45,869 nucleotides of DNA from Melioribacter roseus (GTDB lineage Bacteria > Bacteroidota > Ignavibacteria > Ignavibacteriales > Melioribacteraceae). The notes beneath the pieces are model-generated. The model had not been told where the DNA came from, ran no database searches, and worked only from the letters and a program-made list of their open reading frames with translations. A program made the position numbers and the translations under genes. The DNA is taken from positions 1 through 45,869 of the forward strand of contig DYSW01000008.1 of NCBI GenBank assembly GCA_020726285.1, written 5' to 3'. Positions 35,451-43,153 of the stretch are shown one piece after another (position 1 is the stretch's first letter; every line of letters begins with the position of its first letter).

Positions 35451-35485
35451 CGTTCAACCGATGACTATAAGTCGTTGGTTGAATG
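35451..35485 (+). other. Long hairpin between glucanase gene and chemoreceptor relic
   Basis: Arms TTCAACCGATGACT and AGTCGTTGGTTGAA pair over 14 positions (two G-U) around a 3-nt loop, extendable by two more pairs. It lies 11 nt after the glucanase stop. A T-rich run begins only about 25 nt later, so a standard rho-independent terminator is doubtful; it may be a processing or stability element. Confidence 0.6.
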
Positions 35486-35555
35486 GCTAAAATAAACTAA
35501 ATATTATTTTTTTTATTTTTTCTGAATACACTAAAAGTATACTTAACTATTTTTA

Positions 35556-36011
35556 ATGATTGCCGAAGAAGGCGGAAAAGTGTTTAACGAGTTGGAAAAA
35601 GGAATTCTGAAAATTGCCGATGTCGTTTTGGAATCTTCTGAAATTGTTAACAGATTAGGTCAAAGCAGCGAAAAAATTGGTGAAATTGTGCAAGTTATTG
35701 ATGAAATTGCCGACCAAACAAACTTACTTGCACTTAATGCTGCTATTGAAGCCGCGAGAGCGGGCGAACAAGGTCGTGGATTTGCAGTTGTTGCTGATGA
35801 AGTTGAACAAATTATGCATAATATTTCAGGAATTAATACAGTTGCCCACGATGCTGCAATTCGAGTTGAACAAATTGCACAAGCATCTGAAGATTTAAGC
35901 AGATTAACCGTAAACCTTCAAACACTCGTTTCAAAATTCACAATTTCAGACGACAAGACAAAATACTTAAATAATAGTCGTTCTTCTTCCTCGAAAAAAA
36001 TGTTAAGATAA
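35556..36011 (+). pseudogene. Chemoreceptor (MCP) relic with an internal deletion
   Basis: 151 codons of the cytoplasmic signalling domain of a methyl-accepting chemotaxis protein. [20 protein letters not shown], then [20 protein letters not shown] and AVVADEV form the perfect hairpin-tip consensus that contacts CheA/CheW. Directly after ADEV the sequence jumps to [20 protein letters not shown] and [17 protein letters not shown], the end of the return helix; I estimate about 80 residues of the return arm are missing, in frame. The sensor domain, membrane helices and HAMP are all absent, and a stop lies four codons upstream of the ATG. The coiled coil can no longer fold symmetrically, so I call it a relic. 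Confidence 0.82.
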
Positions 36012-36016
36012 GCTTA

Positions 36017-36060
36017 TTCAACATCGAAGGATCTTATTCTTTGATGTTGAAATCTTTTTT
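36017..36060 (+). terminator. Rho-independent terminator of the former MCP gene
   Basis: TTCAACATCGAAG (36017-36029) pairs with CTTTGATGTTGAA (36039-36051), 13 bp with one G-U and a 9-nt loop, then ATC and six T. It lies 6 nt past the MCP relic stop, so the relic keeps its original 3' end. In the rest of the 36061-36325 gap I see no gene. Confidence 0.85.
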
Positions 36061-36325
36061 CACTTTCCCCAATTGGTTTTCTCTCTTTTTAGTAAGAGTA
36101 AGGAATTTCTGCAAACAAACGTCAGACACTGTTTTACATTAATGATATTCCAACTAAAACATTTGAAAATGACCTAAGGTGATAATTCGTAATCTATCTC
36201 TACCTTCGAAAGATAAATTCTGTAGACAAGTCATGGAATTCGCAAATTAAAAATCAGATAAATCATAGTTCAGATATTTTTGCTATTTACTTGATTGGTT
36301 TAAGTTAATAAATCTTTAATATTTG

Positions 36326-36677
36326 TGGAGGTGGCGGGAGTCGAACCCGCGTCCGAAATTAATGCCCAGTGAACCAACTACGTGCGTAGTTTATTGATTA
36401 GTTTCGCAGAAAAATACTCAACAAACAAAGACTTCAACTGCTATTCTGATTGAAATTTGCCTTGCCTACTCAGAATCTCGGTTCAGCTATCCTTCATAAT
36501 CGGCGTTCAACATTTTCCCTGAAGGAAAAGAAAAGTGAGCGGCTGTTAACTTATTAGATTAAGCAGCTAAGGCGTAGTTATTTTCGCCAGTTATTGTTTT
36601 TTAGCCGTTTAACGTGTCTGCATACACGGCACGCGTTTCAAAGAACTATTAATCCCGTCGAAACCAATTTCACCCCC
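36326..36677 (-). ncRNA. ssrA: tmRNA (transfer-messenger RNA)
   Basis: Rescues stalled ribosomes and tags their products. The 5' end is GGGGGTGAAATTGGTTTCGA, the classic tmRNA start, and the 3' end carries the T-arm GGGTTCGACTCCC and acceptor strand CACCTCC pairing with GGGGGTG (one G-U). The discriminator A is at 36326; the genome continues CAA, so the CCA tail must be added by enzyme. Length about 352 nt. The tag frame is at 36588-36559. The 5' end lies only 4 nt after the stop of the adenosyltransferase gene, so it is either processed from that message or transcribed from a promoter inside that gene. Confidence 0.96.
36559..36588 (-). other. tmRNA tag reading frame, GENNYALAA
   Basis: From the resume codon GGC at 36588 the frame reads GENNYALAA and stops at TAA (36561-36559). 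The peptide ends in the ALAA degron recognised by ClpXP-type proteases. It has the form of Bacteroidota tags (GENNYALAA/GETNYALAA). Confidence 0.9.
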
Positions 36678-36681
36678 AAAA

Positions 36682-37239
36682 TTAAATTTGAGAAGCTGTC
36701 CATTTTGTTTCAGGAATATTTTCTACAAAATTGGAATATCTTGCAATTATAAAGAGTAAATCTGACAACCGATTTACAAATTTAATTATATTTTTATTTA
36801 TATATTCTTCTGAATTAAGTTTAACGATTTTTCGTTCAGCTTCTCTACAAATTGTTCTGGAAATTTGTAAAATTGCTGCTGTTTGTGAACCTCCAGGAAG
36901 AATAAAGAATTTTATTTCAGGTAATTGTAAATCAAGTTCATCTATTATTCTTTCGAGTTGCTCAGTCTCTTGTTCTGAAATTCTGTAAATATTTAACTTT
37001 TGATTATCAATCGGAGTTGCTAAATCTGAACCAAGACTGAATAATTGATTTTGTAATAAAAATAAAATTTCATCAATTCTCTGATTTTTGTTTGTTGATT
37101 TAGCAAGTCCCAAAAACGAGTTCAGTTCGTCAATTTTTCCGTAAGCGTCTAATCGTGAATTATCTTTCATCACTCTTTTTCCGCCAAATAGACTTGTTTC
37201 GCCGTTATCTCCCGTTTTTGTATAGATTTTGAACGACAT
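36682..37239 (-). CDS. Cob(I)alamin adenosyltransferase, PduO type
   Basis: Transfers the adenosyl group of ATP to cob(I)alamin to make coenzyme B12. 185 residues from the ATG at 37239; PduO-type ATP-binding motif YTKTGDNGETSLFGG (near 6-20), then the conserved RLDAYGKIDELNSFLGLA and, at the C-terminus, ICREAERKIV and FVNRLSDLLFIIARY (the cobalamin pocket region). I chose 37239 because its ATG shares a base with the stop of the lipoprotein gene (TAATG); the reading from 37257 adds six residues inside that gene. B12-dependent partners such as methylmalonyl-CoA mutase are not in the window. Confidence 0.92.
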   Translation of the reverse strand: MSFKIYTKTGDNGETSLFGGKRVMKDNSRLDAYGKIDELNSFLGLAKSTNKNQRIDEILFLLQNQLFSLGSDLATPIDNQKLNIYRISEQETEQLERIIDELDLQLPEIKFFILPGGSQTAAILQISRTICREAERKIVKLNSEEYINKNIIKFVNRLSDLLFIIARYSNFVENIPETKWTASQI

Positions 37240-38099
37240 TAGTATTTTCTCCACCAACGGCTATTTCTATCAGTAATATAAAGATTTTTCTTTTCGCTCC
37301 AATAAAATGGAATTGAATCTATTAATGTAATTCGATAAGTTGAATCGTTATCGTTGTAACGATATTCATAATAATCTGGGAATTTATCGCTGTTTACGTT
37401 TGCCATTGTTCGCTTGCGCGGAATTCCAATATACGTTTCAAGTAAATGTGGCGGTTTGTCAATTCCATCAACCATAAAGAAGTTGTAATTCCTGAAACCT
37501 GAAATAATTCCTTCTTCGTAATTCAGTTCGACGTAAAGCGTGCTTTTGCTTTTCCATTTTTTAAGTGTCATTTTATTAAAACTACCGTGAATTGGAACTT
37601 CGCTTTCCCAAACTTTGGTAAATGTCTCATTTTCGCATTGATAAAGTGTTAAAAAGAAAAATGCTGTCCCAAGTTTTGTGCTATCAAGATTGATAAAACT
37701 TGATTCGTAACCAACCACGTTTTTCGTTTCAATATTTCTTTCGCCAGGTTTCGATTTTGCAATTACGGCAAAAACATATTGTTTATTTTGCTGTTTTGTA
37801 TAAATTACTGCGTATTTAGGAACAGAATAAGAATAAGTTCTATCCATTTCAACAAGCAGAGTTCCGGCTTCATAATTATCTAAAACATATTGTTTTAAGG
37901 ATAATGTGTCGCAAGGAATAGATTTTTTCTTTAGCTTTTTCTCTTGTTCAAGGTTGTATCCGCGAAGCGATTTTTCTTTTGTTCCAGAATGTGCAGCATC
38001 GCCACTTGTTCCAACATTCCCATCATTTGAATCTGACGTACAACTGAACACGAAAGATGCAATTACAATAAATGCGAACAATATTCTTATTCTTTTCAT
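37239..38099 (-). CDS. Lipoprotein of unknown function
   Basis: 286 residues. Residues 1-20 form a lipoprotein signal (MKRIRILFAFIVIASFVFSC, Cys20), followed by a Ser/Gly/Asp-rich spacer and a Lys-rich stretch (REKKLKKK-like, about 50-60). The body (70-286) has alternating hydrophobic and charged strands, including MANVNSDKFPDYYEYRYND, which resembles FG-GAP/VCBS-like calcium-binding loops but is a single copy. I do not recognise the family. It sits between an M20 dipeptidase gene (13 bp) and the cobalamin adenosyltransferase gene (TAATG overlap); the grouping gives no clear function. Confidence 0.75.
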   Translation of the reverse strand: MKRIRILFAFIVIASFVFSCTSDSNDGNVGTSGDAAHSGTKEKSLRGYNLEQEKKLKKKSIPCDTLSLKQYVLDNYEAGTLLVEMDRTYSYSVPKYAVIYTKQQNKQYVFAVIAKSKPGERNIETKNVVGYESSFINLDSTKLGTAFFFLTLYQCENETFTKVWESEVPIHGSFNKMTLKKWKSKSTLYVELNYEEGIISGFRNYNFFMVDGIDKPPHLLETYIGIPRKRTMANVNSDKFPDYYEYRYNDNDSTYRITLIDSIPFYWSEKKNLYITDRNSRWWRKY

Positions 38100-38112
38100 A
38101 GAATTTCTTTTA

Positions 38113-39483
38113 TTATTTCAAATCTTTAACTAAATCCAAAAAATAAATTGAGCTATAAATTCCTCTCTCAAAATTATTTAGATGAAAATGTTCGTTTGGT
38201 GAATGGATGTTGTCTGAATCTAAACCAAGTCCCATCAATATTGCCGGAGCTTGCAGATTTTCCATAAATTCTAGTACAATCGGAATTGAGCCACCTTCGC
38301 GAGTGTAAACGGTTTTCTTTCCAAATGCTTTCGCCGTTGCTTTTGAAGCGGCATCGAGATATTTATTGTTCAAGTCAATAAAAACTGGTTTTCCGCCGTG
38401 AAGGTCTGTAATTTCAACTTTACAACTTTTTGGTGTAATTGATTTTACAAACTTGGTGAATTCTTTTGCAATTTCTTTTGGATCTTGTCCCGGAACCAAA
38501 CGCATACTGATTTTTGCAGTAGCTTTTGAAGGAAGAACAGTTTTTGCACCTTTTTCTGTAAATCCACCAAAAATTCCGTTACAATCTAAAGTAGGGCGAG
38601 TCCAAAGTCGTTCTAATGTTGAGTAACCTTTTTCACCTTGTAATTCTTTTACATCTAGATCTTTGGCGTATTTTTTATCTGAGAATTTCAAACTTTCAAA
38701 GTTTTCTTTTTCTTTTTTGCTGATTGGTTTCACATTTTTGTAAAAATTTGGAATTGTTACTTTTCCATTTTTATCTTGCAATTGGGTTATAATCTTTGCC
38801 AACTCGTTAATTGGGTTCGCAACAGAACCGCCAAAGCTGCCTGAATGCAAATCGCGATTTGGTCCAGTTAAAGTTACTTCCATATATGTAAGTCCGCGTA
38901 AACCATAATTTATTGTCGGAATATTTGGGGCGTAAAGAGAAGTATCTGAAATTAAAATTGCATCGCAGGCAAGTAATTTTTGGTTTTGAGCTAAGAAGGT
39001 TGATAAATTTTCGCTTCCAACTTCTTCTTCTCCTTCAATTAGGAATTTTACATTAACAGGTAATTTTCCATCAGTATTTAAAAATGCTTCAACGCTTTTA
39101 ATGTGTGCAAAATTCTGACCTTTATTGTCGTTTGCACCGCGGGCAAATATTTTTCCATCTTTAATTACTGCTTCAAAAGGATTGTTATCCCAAAGTTCAA
39201 TAGGATCAACAGGCTGAACATCATAATGTCCGTAAATTAGAATTGTGGGTTGTCCTTTTGCTTTCATCCATTCGCCATAAACGAGAGGATTTCCTTTTGT
39301 TTTGTATAGTTTAACTTTTGGTATTCCAGCTGTTTTTAGCTTGTCAGCTACAAAATTTGCACAAGTTAACATATCATTTTTGTGTGATTCCAAGGTGCTT
39401 ATGCTTGGAATTCGCAAATATTCAATCAACTCGTCTACATACTTATCTTGATTTTCTTTAGCATACTGAATCGCGATATTCAT
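38113..39483 (-). CDS. M20-family dipeptidase
   Basis: Zinc-dependent dipeptidase/carboxypeptidase of 456 residues from the ATG at 39483, which has AGGAGA 7 nt upstream. The metal site is visible: H86 and D88 in YGHYDVQP, bridging D119 in GANDNKG, catalytic E152 and metal E153 in IEGEEEVGS, and a late metal His in IHSPNEHF near the end. The lid domain is inserted in the middle (TYMEVTLTGPNRDLHSGSFG). It matches bacterial cytosolic non-specific dipeptidases of the CNDP/ArgE-like branch. No signal peptide, so cytoplasmic. Confidence 0.92.
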   Translation of the reverse strand: MNIAIQYAKENQDKYVDELIEYLRIPSISTLESHKNDMLTCANFVADKLKTAGIPKVKLYKTKGNPLVYGEWMKAKGQPTILIYGHYDVQPVDPIELWDNNPFEAVIKDGKIFARGANDNKGQNFAHIKSVEAFLNTDGKLPVNVKFLIEGEEEVGSENLSTFLAQNQKLLACDAILISDTSLYAPNIPTINYGLRGLTYMEVTLTGPNRDLHSGSFGGSVANPINELAKIITQLQDKNGKVTIPNFYKNVKPISKKEKENFESLKFSDKKYAKDLDVKELQGEKGYSTLERLWTRPTLDCNGIFGGFTEKGAKTVLPSKATAKISMRLVPGQDPKEIAKEFTKFVKSITPKSCKVEITDLHGGKPVFIDLNNKYLDAASKATAKAFGKKTVYTREGGSIPIVLEFMENLQAPAILMGLGLDSDNIHSPNEHFHLNNFERGIYSSIYFLDLVKDLK

Positions 39484-39517
39484 CAAATTTCTCCTGATAT
39501 TTAATTAATTTGTGCTG

Positions 39518-39525
39518 CAAATATA
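39518..39525 (-). promoter_or_regulatory. -7 element upstream of the M20 dipeptidase gene
   Basis: TATATTTG then C on the minus strand, an exact TAnnTTTG match 35 nt before the ATG, identical to the one upstream of deoA. No TTG at -33. Confidence 0.4.
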
Positions 39526-39690
39526 AAGATAAGTACTTAATTTGAGTAATTTTAAGCGTTGTGGTTTTATAGGAAGTTGAGAATGAAAGAGGAAGTAAGT
39601 AAAACAATACCAATTAGAATATATTTTACAACTCCCATTTTTTAATCCGTTAAACTGTTGATGAGTAGTAATACAAAATTAAATTAAGAC

Positions 39691-39711
39691 AAAAATCTTC
39701 GTAAGATTTTT
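39691..39711. other. AT-rich hairpin in the 39484-39814 intergenic region
   Basis: AAAAATCTT and AAGATTTTT form a 9-bp stem with a CGT loop, flanked by A/T, so it might terminate in either direction. The region (331 bp) also has the two divergent promoters and a 20-codon frame at 39583-39645 (MKEEVSKTIPIRIYFTTPIF) with AGGAAG before it. I do not call that a gene. Confidence 0.4.
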
Positions 39712-39746
39712 CAAAATAGATTAACAAATAATTAATTGGTAAATAT

Positions 39747-39778
39747 TTGGTAGTATTGTTTTGCTTATTTAACTTTTG
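39747..39778 (+). promoter_or_regulatory. Predicted promoter of the small membrane protein-symporter unit
   Basis: TTG (39747-39749), 20 nt, TAACTTTTG (39770-39778; TAnnTTT with one extra T before G). A start near 39783 would give a leader of about 30 nt before the ATG at 39815. Confidence 0.5.
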
Positions 39779-39814
39779 AGTCCAAAATTTCACTCATTAA
39801 TCTTAGGATAAATA

Positions 39815-40027
39815 ATGCCTACTTTTTTTAACTCTTGGTTGCCCTTCCTTTATTTATATATTGGCGGCGGAATATTTTTTATCGCAGGAATGATAATTAT
39901 CAGAAAATCAAAAGCAATTGACATGCGACTAAAACGCGATAGATTTTGGTGGAAGGTTATGGTTTTTGGATTTTTTTACTTTGCGATATTTCACGCTATT
40001 TTAATAACTGCAGCTCTTTATTTGTGA
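39815..40027 (+). CDS. Two-helix small membrane protein, probable symporter partner
   Basis: 70 residues. Residues about 8-29 (WLPFLYLYIGGGIFFIAGMIII) and 48-69 (MVFGFFYFAIFHAILITAAL) are transmembrane helices, joined by a basic, aromatic loop (RKSKAIDMRLKRDRFWWK) that should lie in the cytoplasm. It ends 7 bp before the sodium:solute symporter gene and shares its promoter. The pairing of a tiny two-helix protein with a symporter is known for DUF4212/ActP-like and other small symporter subunits, though I cannot place this one in a family. I infer it assembles with or stabilises the symporter. Confidence 0.72.
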   Translation: MPTFFNSWLPFLYLYIGGGIFFIAGMIIIRKSKAIDMRLKRDRFWWKVMVFGFFYFAIFHAILITAALYL

Positions 40028-40034
40028 GAATTTT

Positions 40035-42149
40035 ATGGATCAAGCTTTAAATATTGGAACACAACTCGATTGGATTGTCCTAGTAGTTTACATGATTGCA
40101 ATGTTGCTATTCGGCTCATACTTTGCAAAATATAATAAAGATACAAATGATTTCTTTTTTGGTGGAAGGCGTTTTACTTGGTGGATAATTTCAATGTCAA
40201 TAGTTGCAACTGGAATTAGTAGTCATAGTTTTGTGAAATATTCTGCGATGGGCTTTACGTATGGTTTTTCTTCTTCAATGTCTTATATAAACGATTGGTT
40301 TTTTGTGCCATTTTTCCTTTTTGGTTGGCTACCAATTATTGTTTATTCAAGAATTCGTTCTATTCCAGAATATTTTGAAAAAAGATTTTCCCCATCAGCT
40401 AGGTTTTTTGTAACAATTTTGCAATTGCTTTATTTAGTTGGATATGTTGGAATTGGTTTTTTAACAATGGGAAAAGCAATTTTACCATTAATGCCCGAAT
40501 ATTTAACAATTTGGGGATTTCAAATTCAAATTACATTAATGGGATTAATTTGGGTTACAGCCGTTATAGTTGGAATTTACATTACTTTTGGTGGGCAAAC
40601 AGCCGTAATCTTTACTGATTTAATACAAGGAGCAATGTTGCTTTTTGCGGGTTTATTTGTTTTCTTTCTTGGTGTTTCCTATGTTGGAGGTTGGTCATCA
40701 TTTTGGAGTTTACTTCCACCAGCGTGGAAAGTTCCATTTGCGGGTTTTAATTCTCCAGCCGAATTTAATTCCATTGGAGCATTTTGGGAAGATGCAATTG
40801 CCGGTTCTGTAGGATTTCTATTTATGAATATGGGACTTATCATGAGATTTATGTCCACAAAAAATGTTCATGAAGGAAGAAAAGCAGCAACAATTAATAT
40901 TTTATTTATGTTACCAATTTCTGCAATTGTTGTTGGCGGTGGTGGCTGGGTTGCAAGAGCAATGTTCGAACAAAACGCTACAATCTTTCCATCTAATATG
41001 ACTGCCGATCAGGTGTTTGTTTTTGTGTCACATATACTTGCTGGACCTGGAATGTTTGGTTTTATTATTGCGTCAATTGCGGCGGCGCTTATGTCCACAA
41101 TTAGCGGATTATTAAATGCAACCGCTGCAATCTGGGTAAATGATGTTGATAAACCTATCAGAATTTGGCTAAAAAAAGCCAAAAAAGATGACACTTCAGA
41201 TGAAGTTAGAGCGATGAAAGTTGCAAGAATTTCTACAGTTGCATTTACAATTTTGGGGATTTTAGCCGTTTATGCATTTAATTCCTATCCGACGGTATAT
41301 CAAGCACACGCATTCTTTCACGCAACACTTACTCCACCATTAATGATTGCAATATTCTTCGGAGCTTTTTGGAAGAAATTTACTCCAGCGGGATTATTAA
41401 CAACAGTTATTGGAGGAATTTCTTTGATGCTATTGGGACACAGATATCCACAAGAATTAATTGGACCAATTGCTCACGGTACTCCCTTTGATTTAGCACA
41501 TCCTTATACATATATGGCAGCACTTTATAATCTTATAGTTTGTACTGTTGTAGCCGTAGTTGTAACGTTGTCTCAAAAACAATTACAAAAATTATCTCAC
41601 GCAATAAAAAGAAACAAAAATAACATGCTTATTATGTATTCGTTAATTGCGGCTGCCGTTGCTATTGTTTTGTTCGATTTACTTGTTGTATTTGCAAAAT
41701 TAGATTTACTTTCTCTTGATTTCACATTCTTTTTAACTTTATTGATGAGTGGTTTTGTTGCACTAATTTCTACTCACTTTGTGAAATATGATGCTGAAGT
41801 ACAAACACTAGGACTAACAATCTGGTCAGTTCATAAAGCAAAGGAATGGTTCAAAGGAAGTAAATTAAATGAACGAGAAGGAGAAAAAGCAATAGTTCAT
41901 TTCAAAGTAGAAGATGGAGAAGAAGATACAATTTCATTTTCACATAAAGATATGAAAACGATGGAAGCTGAAGTTGGTGATTTAGTTTATATTTCAGATA
42001 TAAGAAAATGGCTCGGCGGTTTAAAATCTTGCCATTCTGTTTATGGCAAACCACATAATGAAGATGGAATTGTACATATAAAAAACCTTCATCTTTCAAA
42101 AGGATTGTTCGTCCCAGGTCAATTTCTTGAAGCCGAAAAGGAAATGTAA
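40035..42149 (+). CDS. Sodium:solute symporter (SSS family) with a long cytoplasmic C-terminal tail
   Basis: 704 residues. A sodium-coupled LeuT-fold transporter with about 13-14 membrane helices: IVLVVYMIAMLLFGSYFA starts helix 1 (residues about 14-31), the sodium-site region is ISMSIVATGISSHSFVKYSA, and TAVIFTDLIQGAMLLFAGL and IIASIAAALMSTISGLLNA are typical SSS segments. The last 115 residues (590-704) leave the membrane and form a charged domain (VHFKVEDGEEDTISFS, VGDLVYISDIRKWLGG, GIVHIKNLHLSKGLF), beta-rich by eye and not part of the standard SSS fold. The substrate is unknown. A strong terminator follows the gene. Confidence 0.88.
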   Translation: MDQALNIGTQLDWIVLVVYMIAMLLFGSYFAKYNKDTNDFFFGGRRFTWWIISMSIVATGISSHSFVKYSAMGFTYGFSSSMSYINDWFFVPFFLFGWLPIIVYSRIRSIPEYFEKRFSPSARFFVTILQLLYLVGYVGIGFLTMGKAILPLMPEYLTIWGFQIQITLMGLIWVTAVIVGIYITFGGQTAVIFTDLIQGAMLLFAGLFVFFLGVSYVGGWSSFWSLLPPAWKVPFAGFNSPAEFNSIGAFWEDAIAGSVGFLFMNMGLIMRFMSTKNVHEGRKAATINILFMLPISAIVVGGGGWVARAMFEQNATIFPSNMTADQVFVFVSHILAGPGMFGFIIASIAAALMSTISGLLNATAAIWVNDVDKPIRIWLKKAKKDDTSDEVRAMKVARISTVAFTILGILAVYAFNSYPTVYQAHAFFHATLTPPLMIAIFFGAFWKKFTPAGLLTTVIGGISLMLLGHRYPQELIGPIAHGTPFDLAHPYTYMAALYNLIVCTVVAVVVTLSQKQLQKLSHAIKRNKNNMLIMYSLIAAAVAIVLFDLLVVFAKLDLLSLDFTFFLTLLMSGFVALISTHFVKYDAEVQTLGLTIWSVHKAKEWFKGSKLNEREGEKAIVHFKVEDGEEDTISFSHKDMKTMEAEVGDLVYISDIRKWLGGLKSCHSVYGKPHNEDGIVHIKNLHLSKGLFVPGQFLEAEKEM

Positions 42150-42169
42150 TTAATTCAATTATTCATATT

Positions 42170-42195
42170 AAAGCCGATTAAAAATCGGCTTTTTT
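42170..42195 (+). terminator. Rho-independent terminator of the symporter gene
   Basis: AAAGCCGATT (42170-42179) and AATCGGCTTT (42183-42192), a perfect 10-bp stem with a 3-nt loop, continuing in T. It lies 21 nt after the symporter stop. Confidence 0.92.
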
Positions 42196-42276
42196 ATTAA
42201 ATAAATTAAAAAATCCAGCAATGATATTTGTAATTTTTAAGCATCAATATTTTAACAATCACAAAGAAAGGTTAAA

Positions 42277-43050
42277 ATGAAAAATTTTAAAATAATTTCG
42301 TGGAACGTAAACGGAATTCGAGCAATTTCTAATAAAGGATTTTTTGAATGGCTTGAGAAGGAAAATCCAGATATTCTTTGCGTACAAGAAACTAAAGCTT
42401 GGAAGGAACAACTTGACGATTCCATATTAAAAATTGGAAATTATCAATCTTATTTTGCTCAAGGAATTAAAAAAGGTTACAGCGGAGTTGCAATTTATTC
42501 GAAGCAAAATCCAATTCAAGTTAAAATTGGTTTGGGAGAAGAAAGGTTTGATAATGAAGGAAGAACTTTAATAGCCGAATATGAAGATTTTGTTTTATAC
42601 AATATTTATTATCCCAACGGAAAAAGAGATAATACACGCTTGCAATATAAACTTGATTTTTATGAAACTTTTCAGAAAAGTGCTGAACAAATGCTTGCAA
42701 ATGGAAAGAAAATTATAATTTGTGGCGATGTTAACACAGCACACAAAGAAATTGACTTGGCTAGACCAAAAGAAAATCAGAATGTTTCAGGCTTTTTACA
42801 AATAGAAAGAGATTGGATTGATAGATTTTTGTCGGCTGGATTTATTGACACATTGCGAATGTACAATCAAAATCCAGAAATTTATACTTGGTGGGATCAA
42901 GTAACACGTGCACGAGAAAGGAACGTTGGATGGAGAATCGACTACTTTTTCATTTCTGAAAATCTGAAAAATAACATCAAAAATGCGTTTACTTTGCCAG
43001 AAATTATGGGAAGCGACCATTGCCCGGTTGGAATTGATATTCAATTTTAG
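42277..43050 (+). CDS. xth: Exodeoxyribonuclease III / AP endonuclease
   Basis: Mg-dependent nuclease that cuts at abasic sites and trims 3' blocks in base excision repair. 257 residues, the standard size. Active-site motifs of the ExoIII family are all present: SWNVNGIRA (8-16, N11), VQETK (E38), YNIYYPNG (Tyr near 108), GDVNTAH (D/N pair near 149-151), GWRIDYFF (D near 227) and GSDHCPVG (D/H pair near 247-248). Ribosome site AAAGG precedes the ATG. It is probably monocistronic between the symporter terminator and the pepT promoter. Confidence 0.95.
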   Translation: MKNFKIISWNVNGIRAISNKGFFEWLEKENPDILCVQETKAWKEQLDDSILKIGNYQSYFAQGIKKGYSGVAIYSKQNPIQVKIGLGEERFDNEGRTLIAEYEDFVLYNIYYPNGKRDNTRLQYKLDFYETFQKSAEQMLANGKKIIICGDVNTAHKEIDLARPKENQNVSGFLQIERDWIDRFLSAGFIDTLRMYNQNPEIYTWWDQVTRARERNVGWRIDYFFISENLKNNIKNAFTLPEIMGSDHCPVGIDIQF

Positions 43051-43104
43051 CAATTTTTATAATATGCAAGAACTTCAAATTGTCAAAAAAAGTTAAAGTC
43101 TTTT

Positions 43105-43134
43105 TTGTAATTTTAAACACTAATAATATTTTTC
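43105..43134 (+). promoter_or_regulatory. Predicted promoter of pepT
   Basis: TTG (43105-43107), 19 nt, TATTTTTC (43127-43134), a Bacteroidota-type match except for the last base. It would give a short leader with GGAG in front of the ATG at 43154. Confidence 0.4.
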
Positions 43135-43153
43135 TGAAATAAATGGAGAAACA

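Noticed and set aside
35451-35485. Standard rho-independent terminator of the glucanase gene
   Set aside because: No T run directly after the stem; listed only as a hairpin.
36677-36684. TAATTTTG immediately before the tmRNA 5' end as its promoter
   Set aside because: The box would overlap the first base of the mature RNA; a -7 box needs several nucleotides before the start.
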